A DNA stretch of 64,000 nucleotides from Usnea hakonensis (taxonomy: Eukaryota; Ascomycota; Lecanoromycetes; Lecanorales; Parmeliaceae), in the NCBI GenBank assembly GCA_013423325.1, contig BLJB01000012.1, positions 124,001-188,000 of the forward strand, given 5' to 3'. Below, piece after piece: positions 20,971 to 32,862 of the stretch (the stretch's first letter is position 1; each line of letters starts with the position of its first letter). A program made the position numbers and the translations under genes. Under the pieces are notes generated by a model. That model was given only the letters and a program-made list of their open reading frames with translations, was not told the origin of the DNA and ran no database searches.

Positions 20971-22837
20971 ATGTCGACTCTCACACAACCCAAGATACCG
21001 CCAGTGGTAATGGACACCATCACCCAACAGATCGGGAATACGCCTATGGTCAAGCTGAACAAGATACCTCAGAGTCTGGGCATTGAAGCTACCATATATG
21101 CAAAACTTGAGTACTTCAATGCCGGAGGAAGCGTCAAAGACCGCATCGCGTTGCGAATGATTGAGGAAGCAGAACGAAAGGGTAGAATCAAACCTGGAGA
21201 TACATTGATAGAGCCGACAAGTGGAAATACGTAAGCCTCCTGACAGGACAAATGCGTTGGAGCTTCGTTCTCATAGGTTGACCAGCGTCTAGAGGTATCG
21301 GTCTTGCTTTGGTCGCGGCGGTCAAAGGTACGTCGGCTAGCCTATCATCCTTTCTGCACACACCCTACTGAGAACTTGAAGGCTATAAAACAATCATTAC
21401 CCTGCCTGAGAAAATGTCCCCCGAGAAGGTGGCCGTTCTCCGATCCCTGAATGCAACCATAATTCGCACCCCAACCCAAGCAGCCTTTGACTCGCCAGAA
21501 TCACATATCGGTGTCGCTCGAAGGTTACAAAAGGAGATACCCAATGCCCACATCTTAGATCAATACGGAAACCTTGACAACCCTTTGGCACACGAATACG
21601 GGACAGCGGAAGAAGTGTGGGAACAAACAGAAGGCAAGATTACAGCTATAGTTGCAGGAGCAGGCACAGGTGGCACAATAACAGGGCTCGCGAGAGGATT
21701 ACGGAAACACAACAAGAATGTCAAAATTGTTGCTGCGGATCCATACGGGTCGATATTGGCAATGCCCGCTACACTAAACAATATGTTTGCGAATGAGTCG
21801 TACAAGGTTGAGGGTATAGGATATGACTTTGTGCCTGATGTTTTGGACCAAAAGACTGTTGATCATTGGTACAAGACAGACGATAGGGAAGCTTTTGCCT
21901 ATGCGAGGAGGCTTATTGCTGAAGAGGGACTTCTCGTGGGCGGAAGTAGCGGAAGTGCGATTGCTGCTATGGTGAAGAGCGTGAAGGAACTGGGGTTAGG
22001 CAAAGGTGATGTGGTGGTTGTTATACTGCCAGATAGCATACGGAGCTATCTTAGCAAGGTGCGCCCCTTGTATCTCTTTCCGCGCACCCCATACTGATCG
22101 TACAGTTTGTGGACGATGACTGGCTCGCAGCCAACGACCTCCTCCCTCCCACACCCCCGCCAACAAATCCTCCATCACCAATTCTTCCACCTCAACATCG
22201 CCGATCCTCAATGTCAACCTCGAAAGACAAATCGCCCTTCAAAGATGCCACAATCCGCACTCTCCGACTGAAACCCGTCACCACGGTCCAAACAACAACT
22301 TCCTGTACAGAAGCCATTGAGACGATGCGCGAGAAGGGCTTCGATCAACTACCCGTGCTCGCAGCCTCGGGCAAGAAACGATTAGTCGGTCTGGTGACGT
22401 TGGGAAACTTGCTCAGCTGGATAAGCCAAGGTCGGGCCACGGGCAAGAGTCCCGTCGAAGACGTCATGTTCAACTTCGCCAAGATCAGCGAGGTCGTCAC
22501 GGATTCGAGGGATGTCGGAAAGCTCGCGCCCCTACCACCACCGCCGCCTTCGGGGAAGGAGAACCACAAGCATGCCCACACACAATCTCCGTTGAAAACC
22601 AATGGGGAGGCGGACAGTCAGGGTGTGCCGCAGAAACGAAAGTTTGTGGAAATCACCCTGGATACGCCACTGAGGGCATTGTCACGATTCTTTGAGTGGA
22701 ACAGTGCGGCTGTGGTGACGGAAAAGGAGGATGGTGAAGGGGGTTGGATGAAGCCAGTAGCAGTCGTCACTAAAGTTGATTTGCTGGGCTGGCTGGTCAA
22801 GCAGGGGAAGATGGAAGGCGCCAATGGGTCTGCTTGA
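20971..22837 (+). CDS. CYS4: cystathionine beta-synthase
   Basis: Spliced model join(20971-21230, 21293-21327, 21382-22058, 22106-22837), 567 residues; the second exon is only 35 nt. This cytosolic pyridoxal-phosphate enzyme joins serine (or O-acetylserine) and homocysteine into cystathionine, the first step of reverse transsulfuration. Visible motifs: IGNTPMVKL at the N-terminus; the Schiff-base lysine in GGSVKDRIA; the substrate-binding loop PTSGNTGIGLA, rebuilt across two introns; the phosphate loop GAGTGGTITG; and GLLVGGSSGSA. A proline-rich linker (PPTPPPTNPPSP) leads to a CBS/Bateman pair (about residues 380-560) that includes TCTEAIETMREKGFDQLPVL. No heme-binding N-terminal extension is present, as in yeast Cys4. 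The gene is convergent with the LrgAB-like gene, with 172 bases between stops. Confidence 0.93.
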
Positions 22838-23009
22838 GCATTTTCAATACGGAGCATTGCGGTGTAGATCATGACAGGGCATTTCCAGCGGTTACATTGT
22901 ATCAACTCATGCGTTTCATGACAAGAGGCATCCTCAACGATGCTGTACGATAACCGTACACTCGGAGGAAAAACGTTCTAGACTCAATGAAACGCTTGCG
23001 CTAAAACTC

Positions 23010-24893
23010 TCATCCTCCTCCTCCTCCTCCTCCTCCCAAGCCCGCCAACCCCCCAACGACCCTAGCAACGACCGGCACACTCGTCAATCCCACCATCACA
23101 GTCCCAAACATCGACATACTCAGACTACTCAACGCCGCCGCGCGCGGATCACTCACCAACAGCAGCGCCGTCGCGATCGCGCTGCTGTTGCCCCCCAACG
23201 TCACGCCGCGGGTCACATAGTCGTCCTCGGGGATGCGCATCCACCTCAGCAAGGCCGGCCCGATCAGCACGCCCATGACGCCACTCATGATGCACAGCAC
23301 GGCCACGAGCTGCAAGTCTCCGCCCAGGTTCTGCGTCGCGGGCGTGGCGAGGGCGAGGGTCAGGGAGCGAGAGGCGAAGGAGAGGGAGCGCGGGGGCGAG
23401 ATGCCGAGGGCGTGGCAGAGGGAGGGGTAGGCGAAGAGGGAGCCTGTTGCTATGAGGAGGTTCGGCAGGATGATGCTTGGGAAATGGCGTTTGAGTTCGA
23501 GTCTGTATTGGAACATTGGGAGGGCGAGGGCGACGATGGAGACGTCGAGGATGGAGCTGAAGACGTCGCCTGCGCCCGGTGGGGGGAGTCGGGGTCCTTG
23601 GCCGCTGAAGAGCTGGATGTAGCGCGTTTTAGTGCTGTAGCTTGAGAGGGCGGCGTGGAGGGTCGATTGTTTGGTCAGGGCGAGAAGCCAGATTAGGAGG
23701 ATGGTGAGGGAGGAGGAGAGGAGGACGGGGTGGATGATGCGTTTGTAGCTGGGGGGGAGGGAGAGAGCGAGGAAGTATGTTAGGATTGAGAGTGTGAGGT
23801 GCGCGGGCATGGCGTAGGAAGTTGAGTAGTAGATCGGGAGTCCGAGGAGGAGGAAGAGGAGCGTGTAAGTCAGGGGGTCGAGGTAATTATTGATGAGGGT
23901 AGCCCAGATTTGAGGACGGGTCGGAGGAAGTGGATCTTGCCGGGGTATCGGCTGGGAAGGAGTAAATGTGGTGGAATGTTCGGATTGGGGTGGCCCGTTC
24001 GTGACGCGGACTTGAGAGGGGTCTTGGGTCCGGGATGGATGGGCTATGGTTTGGCTTGGTTCGCCCGAAGAGTAGTCGGTACCCCCTAAGTCAGTTGAAG
24101 AAGCCTCGGGCGTTGGTGGGTTTGTGGTCAATTGGGTCAGGGGAATCTCGTCATCTTCAGCGCCCATTTCCTCGGCTCGCTCAATGATAGCTCTTTTTGA
24201 ACCGCCAAGCAGCAGCTGAAGTCCGCGAGTGAAGTACGCAGTAGTTGCAAACATAATCACAAAGCCGCCTACTTTTGACAGACATCAGCATCTTCCAAGT
24301 CATAGGAGATCATCTGCCCTCACAGAAGACGGCAATGATCTTGCCTACTTCAACACCACTCACGGGTTCACTAAGGGGTAGCAGGACTGTCAGGTCAGTA
24401 ATATGTTTTTGGCCAAGCAGTTAACAGTCCATCAAGATTGTACCACATTGGACTGACCGAATGACGGCGTGAAGAATACATTGATATAACGAAGGGCGAA
24501 CCCGGCCTAGATTATCGTGAGTTGGTCTTCATGGTCTGAAAGGCATAAGAGGCTTACAGGAATATCAATCACATGCACTAGCTTCTTGGTTTTCCGGTCA
24601 CCAAGAATAGTCTCGCATATGATCAGAGCGAAGAATAGGACTATCAATAAAGCAACAGAAGCAGGAAACGAAACCGAGCTCAAGCCGATAAGGCTATGAA
24701 CGCCCCAACAAGCCAATAGGACACACAAAAGGCCGATTGGAACATGTATCCATGCAGCGAGTGATCGACGCCACGCGAGCTGCCAGACCTGCATTTCCCC
24801 TCAGTGATTTCGTCTTGAGAAGGTAAAAGGATGTATACATACCAATCTAGACGCTTCCATGGCATCACGAAGCCATGGCTTGTTCCCAGCCAT
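23010..24893 (-). CDS. LrgA-LrgB-like fusion membrane carrier
   Basis: Spliced model complement(join(23010-24271, 24324-24386, 24458-24506, 24558-24788, 24843-24893)), 551 residues, four introns of 51-71 nt. The N-terminal third resembles LrgA: about four membrane segments, with ending FFTPSFVLLPLSEPVSG and GKIIAVFLGGFVIMF. An acidic, Pro/Thr-rich cytosolic linker (about residues 165-255) precedes an LrgB-like half with NNYLDPLTYTLLFLLLGLP, ATPATQNLGGD, GVMGVLIGPALLRWM and RGVTLGGNSSAIATALLL. Bacterial LrgA and LrgB are separate; in plants the fused form (PLGG1) moves glycolate and glycerate across the plastid envelope. Fungal fusions are known but little studied, so the substrate here is open. 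The protein ends in a polyglycine tail encoded by a CCT repeat. Confidence 0.85.
23014..23036. repeat. (CCT)n microsatellite inside the LrgAB-like coding end
   Basis: Seven to eight CCT units on the plus strand encode a run of eight glycines directly before the stop codon of the minus-strand gene. Length changes here would only alter the glycine tail. Confidence 0.9.
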
Positions 24894-25273
24894 GCGAGAC
24901 AAGCGAATATGTCCACTATAAAAGGGTTGCCAAAGATATGGTAATGACCTCGTTTTGTTTGACGACTTTTATGTTGTAGTGTAGGGAAATGACCGTGGAG
25001 GGGAGCCCCGCCTACCGAGGTTCGCTAGCCCTAAAGTACACTTTAGAGTCTCCAAATGAAAGCCCAGTCCCCTCAAGTTGAGGCTAACAGCCAAGTATCG
25101 TTTCCATCATCATCATCATCTATATTGCGAGGGAGAGTCATTTTTTGCCTACCTTACTCTACCTGGATAACCTGTTTGGCGACCTATTCACTCGTCTCCT
25201 GACGTATATATTTCCATCGTCCAACCGTTCGCCCATGATGTGTTCTTCACTAATTTGTGTCAGCATAATGTTT
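24894..25273. other. intergenic, no gene recognised
   Basis: Contains (ATC)n near 25108-25123 and pyrimidine-rich sequence. It separates the LrgAB-like gene from the next minus-strand gene. Confidence 0.35.
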
Positions 25274-25934
25274 TCAAACTGAACGCTTAGTATGATCATA
25301 CATGTCCCATAGTCTGTCCTCAAAGTCCTGGATAGTTTTGTCCATATGATGGAGTTTCCTGCGGAACGCAGTCAGTCTAGGCGCCTCCGGAAGCCTACGT
25401 ACAAGAAACCCACATTAACAAATTAGTAGTATCACAAGCTATTCTTTGGGTCTGAATCCGGTTGACTTCATCTGCAATCGAGATGATATCGGATTTGGTC
25501 CGCATCCACTTCCACCGACGGGCGAGGGTCATCGGGGCGTAAGATGTGCCAATGCTTTCTTCGGAGTCGCGCTCGATGTCCTTCTCGGCTTCAGAGGGTG
25601 AAATGTCCAAGAACGGCTCTTCCAATTTTGTGAAGAGGCGATGAATACGTCTGACGGTAGTATTAAGGATTTTTAAAGGCGCAACATCCTCGTGGTATTT
25701 CCTGACACTCCTACTTCTCGATCTTGTCCTTCTCAGTGCGGACTTGAAATAGGCTCTCTCGTTGTGGATTTCGATCCTTAAGTTGTCGAGATAGGCTCTC
25801 ATTTGTTTGGGTGCATGCCATAATGTCAATATCGTCTCCCAAAACACCTTCACGAAGGTGAAAAAGGTAAATGCGAAACTTGTAAATCCAACGATGGATG
25901 AAGCGTAGGAAATTGGCGCAAGCCTCGTAGACAT
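25274..25934 (-). CDS. hypothetical protein with N-terminal membrane segment
   Basis: Spliced model complement(join(25274-25358, 25414-25934)), 201 residues. The intron of 55 nt has donor GTGGGT, a GACTGAC branch and CAG acceptor. Residues 8-40 (ISYASSIVGFTSFAFTFFTF and following) are strongly hydrophobic. The rest is basic and helical with an RTRSRSRS patch and the sequence WKWMRTKSDI, ending in a charged helix. The style resembles helical N-terminal modules found alone or in front of fungal STAND proteins, but I cannot name a family. An open frame at 26132-26314 on the same strand (ends ...SSKYCCIDC) could be an upstream exon; no splice site connecting it was convincing. Confidence 0.6.
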
Positions 25935-26824
25935 CTGCCAGTATTGAAATTATAGGAGAGAAGACAAAGTTGCGGAGCTGGTGGTTCTCTTCTATCACGC
26001 GTCCAGTTGCATTGGTATCGAGGGGGCCAATAGCAGGAAGAAGACGGAGTTGCAAAGGCTCAAGCTCGTATCAAAGAGAACTATGATCCCCACAATGGAC
26101 GTCCAAAATGATCAAACATACAAGTGAGTCTCTAGCAATCAATACAACAATATTTAGACGATCGCTCCAAGAGCGAAGTAGGCGTGGCATTATCAATTGT
26201 AAAGTCGCCATATCCCAAGCTCATGTCTCCAAGCCTCGTCCGGAACGGTTCGGAACGTCGGAACATCATCTTCTGTGCTCTTCTTGAACCTGACCCTTTC
26301 ACATATTGCTCCAATTCTTAGTCGTGATCAAGTAACAGACCCGCAGTCACTTCAAGACACTAGGGGTCAGGATAATAAAGTGACAAATTTGTTGTCGATT
26401 TCGGCAAAGCGAAGTCAATGATGAGTATTTCTTCTAAGGACTCGTCATGCGCACTGTTTGACATCAATTGCAATAATAGTGCTCTAGTGGGGTACAAGTA
26501 GTCGAAGCAATGGATTTTGAAATATTGCCGTGTGATCCCGTCTGTGTCATGGCCAGAGAGCGATCCCCATGTTCATAATCACCTCAAGCTTGCAAACACC
26601 TGGGATACCAGCATTTGAAGGTTTTTTCCCAAGAATATGGGTGCTATTGCTAAGTTGTCGGCCTCTCTTGAAGTAAACATAGTCTTGCCATCAAACGAAA
26701 ACAGCTTTACTTAAGCTAACCGCGACTTCACTTTGTGAAATTAGCGCGAGACCCCAAAGCTACGTCCGAAATGTATGTTGAGCTGTATTGATTCCAGAAA
26801 CATGTCTATCAAGCCTACGCAAAT
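25935..26824. other. intergenic, no separate gene supported
   Basis: May contain a 5' exon of the preceding minus-strand gene (26132-26314) and the promoter of the plus-strand gene at 26825. Nothing else recognised. Confidence 0.3.
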
Positions 26825-28571
26825 ATGCCTTACACCCCAAGTGTTTCGAAATTTATAAGCTCTTTTCTAATGTTTAGCATCTTAACTAGAGCACGGACGC
26901 TCATAGCCGTCAAGAACGTCACTACTCTAGGACCACAGCTCACTCCGGCTGTGACTAATGTTTCGCGCGATGGTGGCTACTCGGCGTTGATCAATGGCAA
27001 CATTGTCTGGCTCTATGATGATACAGAATGCATGGACACACAAGGAAACCAACTGTCTTTTGTTTCCAACACTGCCGCTTATGTGAATCAGCCGTCTAAC
27101 AATGTTGCCACCATTGCTGACTTTGGGGTTGTCAAATTGGGGACTAACCCTAACGGGAGCCCAAAGACAGCGATTCTTGCCCACACCACTGTCGACACTG
27201 GCGGTTGGATTCCATTTCAGCCGGACGAGCTGCAGTATAACGAGCAGATGAAAGGCAAGGAGAGAGTAGCAATATGTAAGCCTCATCTGCCAAGCAAGAA
27301 TTATGCTATCAATCTGCCGTTTTATTTGGTGTCTGATGATTCCTACAGGGCCTGGTACATCGCCTACTCCCATCAGTACACTGCAAGCTTTCCTCTACGC
27401 ACCACTAGTTTATGTGGATAGCAAGCCTCAAGATCCCTCAAAAGAATATCAAGCTCGAGGCATGACCTTGATCACCATCACCGCCCCAAATTCCGGACCC
27501 GTTGCTGTTCGCCAAGGTGACCTCATCATCCCGGGAACTGAGGTTGCTTACGGGGGATTTTCATCAATCCTCGGGTACACAAGTATGGATACAGTCACAG
27601 GCAAGGACTCGGCCAGCCGTGATGTCTATCTACTTGGTATGACTGCCTCCGGCCTTCAGCTGGCTCGAGTCGGTATGAATGACCTGACCGATTTTTCAAA
27701 ATATACGTTCTGGAGTCCACAGGGCCAGAATTTCTCGAATATGCCCCCGAAGCCAAGTCTCCAGGACGCCGCAAACATCTACCTACCCGGCACGTTCTCG
27801 TCTGGCAGTGTGTTCTACAGCCCTTACTTCAAGACTTTCATCATGGTGTATTTCAACAAAATGGTCGATTCCACCTTCTACGGACGGTACTTACAGCTCG
27901 ACAATCCGCTAGGCCAGGATACGACATGGGTCATTGGAGGGAAGAATGGCAAGGGTATTGTGGCAGAGGACGCGGAGGCTTTAGTCAGATATACTTGGTC
28001 CTCTGAGCAGAAGCTGTACGCATCGCCCACTGGCCCAGGGGGTTTTAATTACGCCGGCATGGCTCATCCTGAGTTTTTCAACACCCACTACTTCGCTCAA
28101 TCATTGTACCCGATAAACACTCCAACCAAAGATCAAGTCAATAAGTGGTATGGCACAGGTAACACTGGTGTTGATGGCAAAAACATTTTGCTTAGCTGGA
28201 CTTCTCAAGTAAGCTCCTCAAATATTGGGGCCTTTTGAAGGTCGTTGACCCAATCATCTTAGGAGGTTGGCGGAATAGACAACGGGGTCTACCAAATCCA
28301 ACTTGCAGTGCTCGAATTCGATGATATCCCGTCAGACTCTGGCCCCAACCCCTCGACTGCAGCGCCTACAGCAAACCCGCCGGTTGGGTCAGCGGCGACT
28401 TCTACGTCTGGTAAGAACCCTCCCGTCGAGCCTGTTAGCTCAGCGCTTAGCATGGTAGAGCATGGGAGTCTGACTAGTGTGTTCGGCTTAGAAGCTCTTC
28501 ATGGATATGCCATGTACCTTTTGGTCACGCACAGTTTGCTTTACATGATGATGTTTGGAAGGATAATGTGA
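26825..28571 (+). CDS. secreted, probably membrane-anchored DUF4185-like protein
   Basis: Spliced model join(26825-27275, 27349-28208, 28263-28571), 539 residues; introns of 73 and 54 nt. The N-terminus is hydrophobic (FISSFLMFSILTRARTLIA) and fits a signal peptide. The body is a beta-rich, propeller-like domain with DGGYSALINGNIVWLYDD, GGWIPFQPDELQYNE, VAIWPGTSPTPIS (rebuilt across intron 1), PGTFSSGSVFYSPYF and LLSWTSQ. It resembles fungal secreted proteins annotated as DUF4185; the family is distantly like glycosidase or lectin propellers and no catalytic activity is shown. A Ser/Pro-rich stalk (about 445-500) precedes a C-terminal hydrophobic end, which suggests a GPI or membrane anchor on the cell surface. 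Confidence 0.75.
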
Positions 28572-29735
28572 ATGTCGAGAAATGCAGTCTCTGGAAGACT
28601 AGAGGTATCGTCCAAACAGGATAGGATCAAATGGTCACTCTGCTGTTTGAAGGCAAGTGCTCATCATATTCGTGCACACGCGGACCTAGTCCCTTGCGAA
28701 TGACCGTCGGCTTCGGGTATACGTAGAGTACCATCCTTCACTATGAATACACTGTCATGTAAGGCTTCTTGCCAGCTCACAGTGATATCGCTCTCATTGA
28801 AAGCCTAAGGGCTCACGATCATGTTTGCGCAGTTGCGCCAAATCATCTTCCTGTGGCTCTGAAGTGATGCACATATCTGCATTGGATCCAATTCCATTCC
28901 ATAGACAACGTCACGGTAGTACCCTCATGAGCGTAGCGAGTAGTAGCCGGGTGGGACGATTATTGCTTAGGTAGGTGGTGCGAAATAAGCTGATGATACC
29001 AGCGGCAAGCAAGACTCTGCCAATTTCGCCATATCTACCCCAAACATCACAACAGTTTAGGGAAAGTAAAGCCCCATATTGTCCACCTGGACAATTATCA
29101 TCTACAAAAAATACTTGGCGACACATCCCTGCACTAGTATTATTGATGTGGAGCAGGTCCATTTTAGCTCAGACTGGCAATCAGGTTAGTTGCTGCGTAT
29201 GAGAGAGAGTAGAAGGGACACGCCTGGTATGCTAGTCGACGCTGTTGCCTTTCCTTCGCTTTTCTTGGTTGGTGTTCCAGGCTGTCGGTGTTGATCTGTT
29301 GTTGTTGTTGTCGGTTGAAGAATGTGAGACAACGATGGGTACGTGCGGGCCGAGATTTACGCCGAGCTGCTGAGAGGCTCTCTCGGCTCTTTACTTTTCA
29401 AGGCCATCGCAGCCTCATTTCACCGGGACACCACCCTACTTCTACGGCTGCCTCGTCTTTTGTGCACTGCAGGTGTACTTGTGTACATGTGTACTTGATC
29501 GGATCGAGTAGCGTCTTTAGGGATACTTGAGAACTCCTACTTGAAGCCTTGCATTTTCGCGCACATTGAGTCCGAGCTTAGAGCTTCGATAGAATGGCAT
29601 TTGCGATGACATGGCAAGGATCAGGTAAGGAACATAAAATTGCAACATCGTGGCCAAAAGTCTATGAGTAATAGTACATGAGGAGGACGCATCAACATGA
29701 TCACAGGCTCGCAACTCCCAACGCCGCACGCAGCT
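28572..29735. other. intergenic, no gene supported
   Basis: A minus-strand frame at 28911-29162 has four cysteines and might be a decayed small protein, but no signal peptide or splice partner was found. (GTT)n near 29300. Otherwise unremarkable. Confidence 0.35.
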
Positions 29736-31103
29736 CTAATACCTATCGCGCCATCCCTGACCGTAATACCCTCGTTGACCACCACCCACCGTATGGCGTC
29801 TTCTTAACCAGCCCTCATCATCATACCGTTCACGATACGGCCTAGCTCTCCTCTCGAATCGCCTTACGTTCGCTGCTCGGATGTCATCATCTTCGAAACG
29901 CTCGCCTCTATCGAAGTATCCATCATTTCGGTGAACATTGACGGGATGACGCGGATAGTGGGGAACATGGGCCTGGCGAGCTCGGGCATAACGCTGCTGT
30001 TCTGCATACTGGTATCTGGCTTGTTCATCACGGAGCCGCCGAGCGCGGTCAGCTCTGCGGCGCTCAACGTCTTCCACCTCTTGACGTCTTCGCTCTCGTT
30101 CTTGTCGTGCATGATTGGCCTCTCTCAGACGCCGACGGTCTTCTTGCTCTTGTAATCTTGCACGCTCTTCCCGCTGCCGACGTCTTTCCTGCTCTTCAAA
30201 TGCAAGACGGTGTCTCTCTCGGAGGTCTCGACGCTCTTGCCTGATTTGTTCCCTTCGCTCCCTACGTTCATCCCTTTCGCGTTGTCGCTCTCTTTGTTCC
30301 TCCCTCTCGCGTCGCCGCTCTAAGTTAAATGCTGCCCTTTCAGCTCGCGCCCGAGCTTCACGTTCTTCCCTTTCGATCCTTCCTACACGCACTCGCTCTT
30401 GTCTATCTCTCTCTTGTCTAAGCTCTCTTAGTCTGATGGTCTCTTTCTCTGCATGATATCTGAGCCGGGATAGAGATCTGGTGCGGCGAATGTGTTCACG
30501 ATTCGCTTCTGGTGGGGAGGATGACCCTTCTTCGTCCTCTTCGCTTGATTGAAGGATTACGACAGGGGTATGCCGACCTCTCCTTCTCCGTCCACGCTCA
30601 GGGGAGTGGTGAGGTGGGGGAGGAGGCTGGATTGGTAAGACGACTGGAGATCTACCTCGCACGGGCGGTACTGGCGGTACGAAAGGCGTTGGATGAGGGG
30701 GTGGGATTGGAGGCTGAGATCGGATGACAGGTGGGCGAGGTTCCGACTTCTTAATTCTCCTCACGAAGTAGTACTGCTTCTTCTCTTTCTTCTCTTTCTT
30801 CTTGGACGAGAACGGATTCCAGAGTCTGAAATTCAGTGCTAGACCCTCGATTGGACCTTGTGATCTGTCTCTACCACTCGGTCGGGGTCGTGAAGTTTCG
30901 GCATCCCTAGGCTCGATTTGAATGACATGAGGCTGCGTGGGATCCCTCGAGTCAGGGGCCAAGGCAGGGCGATCTCCAAAGTCGACAATCTCATAGTGCA
31001 TGCAAGGCTGATTGTGAGTCCCATGTGAGCAAGGTAGCAGCTGCTCTCTTTCTTCACGAAATCCATTTGGGTAGACGAGACGGAATCGTTGAATCCTGCA
31101 CAT
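29736..31103 (-). CDS. Arg/Glu-rich coiled-coil protein with N-terminal Cys motif
   Basis: Single exon from the ATG at 31103, 455 residues. The frame stays open for 41 codons upstream, but without an ATG. The first 60 residues carry a pattern seen in many small fungal proteins: MCRIQRFRLVYPNGFREERE, then PCSHGTHNQPC and YEIVDFGDRP. A proline-rich segment (about 140-190) with RSPVVLPIQPPPPP follows. Then comes a long, extremely charged region (about 215-400) of alternating Arg and Glu, certainly a single alpha helix or coiled coil. The end is Arg/Tyr/Gly-rich (RRHTVGGGQRGYYGQGW), similar to RNA-binding tails. Function unknown; a nuclear or RNP role is a guess from composition only. Confidence 0.75.
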   Translation of the reverse strand: MCRIQRFRLVYPNGFREEREQLLPCSHGTHNQPCMHYEIVDFGDRPALAPDSRDPTQPHVIQIEPRDAETSRPRPSGRDRSQGPIEGLALNFRLWNPFSSKKKEKKEKKQYYFVRRIKKSEPRPPVIRSQPPIPPPHPTPFVPPVPPVRGRSPVVLPIQPPPPPHHSPERGRRRRGRHTPVVILQSSEEDEEGSSSPPEANREHIRRTRSLSRLRYHAEKETIRLRELRQERDRQERVRVGRIEREEREARARAERAAFNLERRREREEQRERQRERDERRERREQIRQERRDLRERHRLAFEEQERRRQREERARLQEQEDRRRLREANHARQERERRRQEVEDVERRRADRARRLRDEQARYQYAEQQRYARARQAHVPHYPRHPVNVHRNDGYFDRGERFEDDDIRAANVRRFERRARPYRERYDDEGWLRRRHTVGGGQRGYYGQGWRDRY

Positions 31104-32862
31104 CTGACTCTGTGGAGTAGTCGACTGTAACTGCCAAGAGAGGTTCTTGCGCTTCGTTGAAGGTTGGAGGCTGCGGGATTTTGGAAAAGGGGCTTTGGCT
31201 TTGTTGAAGAGAGAAACTAACCGCACTTGTCCTCGAGAGCCTGGAGGCTGTACTGGGGTTAGTGTGGAAGCCTTGCAGAGATTTTTGAATGGCCTTACCG
31301 AGACAACTGCTGGAGGACGGTCGGCGGAGACATATAGCTAAGCGGACATAACACAGGTACGTGTTACGTCCGTGAGCATTTGATGTCTGAATTAGGTAGT
31401 CCTGGCAGTCTGTGGGCGAGTCTGAAACAAGGCCTGGCGCTTCAGATGTAACCTATAAAGTGGAGTATTTATAATGCAGGAACTGGCTCTGTGAGTTTTG
31501 AAACTGTCCGTGGGATTGGAAGAATGGCAATGTCACTTCTACTTATATACTGTACAGTAGTAGCGAATGCCGAGTCTTTTGACCTCTGGTCTAAAGCTAT
31601 GAGGCTCACAGAGTCACAGTGATCCTTGGCGCGTCTTGGCGCTCTGGCTGTGCTCAGCCACAGGGTGCCGCAGCAGCACCAACGCAAAGAATCTTACTCA
31701 ATGCCGCATTGTTTTCGTAAGGCTACCTGGATACAATCAGCTGATGTTCTCACGGCTGCCATCGTTTTAATTGATTTTACTGTTACATTCACACCCTGAA
31801 ATACCGACAAGCATTGGGCGACAGAGGCCTTCTGGCTGCGCGCCCCCAAAACAAAAACAAAATCCTCGAGAAGCACCAACATTCCTGCCCACTCGCCACC
31901 CTCATCATTGATGTCTGGTGTCTTATTATTACATTCAAGCCTCAAAAGAACGCCGGCAAGTAAATGCCCCCACTGACCGCATGCTCATCTGACTTATAAG
32001 CGTCCGCAGAACCCGCTAGTTGGCGTCCTGCCAGTTGGTGAGATGCAAACATACCGTTCCTTTCGTCGCAAGCATGGCTTCTAAGCACAGCCAAGGTACG
32101 TAATGCTAGTCATTCGACTCACGATGTCGGACATATTACATGGTGCTAGAAGAGTTTTTGCGGGAGCTAGAAATTCTAGCATGGAGACCGCTCTTTTTGC
32201 TGCGGCGCGACTTACAAGGTGGGCTTTCTCTAAGGTCTCAACAAAAAGTGCTACCTCTACAAGGTGCATAAGCGAGCTGTCAAGGTAAGCTGACGGTATA
32301 TATTCTTGCCACGATAAGTCAATCAAATAAAAGGCGCAATACGCCTTCTTTTGCCTGATTGTCCATTTTGTTCAGCTGTCGAAAATACGTTAATCAGCGT
32401 GATAAGATGAAACATTCACGACTGTTGTCACGAATGACTGAGAAGCGCTTTCAAGGACAGCACTGCATACTCCGCTGACGGTTACACCAGATAGCCTTGT
32501 AGGCCTTACGTTACGTGTATTACAATCCGGCAAGGCCAAAGAGGCTGATGTAAACGCGCAGGCTTTGAGTTTTCAAAATATCATGAGACCAAATCAAGCC
32601 GTCATGGAAGCACCAGCGAAACTCGTCGTCGAAACTGCTATGATCCTTGATTTCTCAAGCCAATGTGAATGGAATTGCGAGTATAACGGACTATTACAAC
32701 AATGCTATTACGATCTGCCATCCATCAAGTGACCTGTAGGGATCAGCAGCAGGGCTGAGATGTGACGCATTTCTGTTACTCTTTCCTCTCATTAAATCAT
32801 CCAACATTAACCAAATCCACCTCAGTGAAGTCTTCATCGAGAACATCCTCTGCACCAGGATC
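31104..32862. other. 1.8-kb intergenic region, no gene recognised
   Basis: Only short frames in all directions. The first 300 bases hold the leader and promoter of the coiled-coil gene. I see no tandem repeat, tRNA or transposon motif. Confidence 0.35.

Noticed and set aside
28911..29162. Cysteine-containing minus-strand frame that looked slightly like a chitin-binding module
   Set aside because: The cysteine spacing does not match any chitin-binding or effector pattern, and there is no signal peptide.
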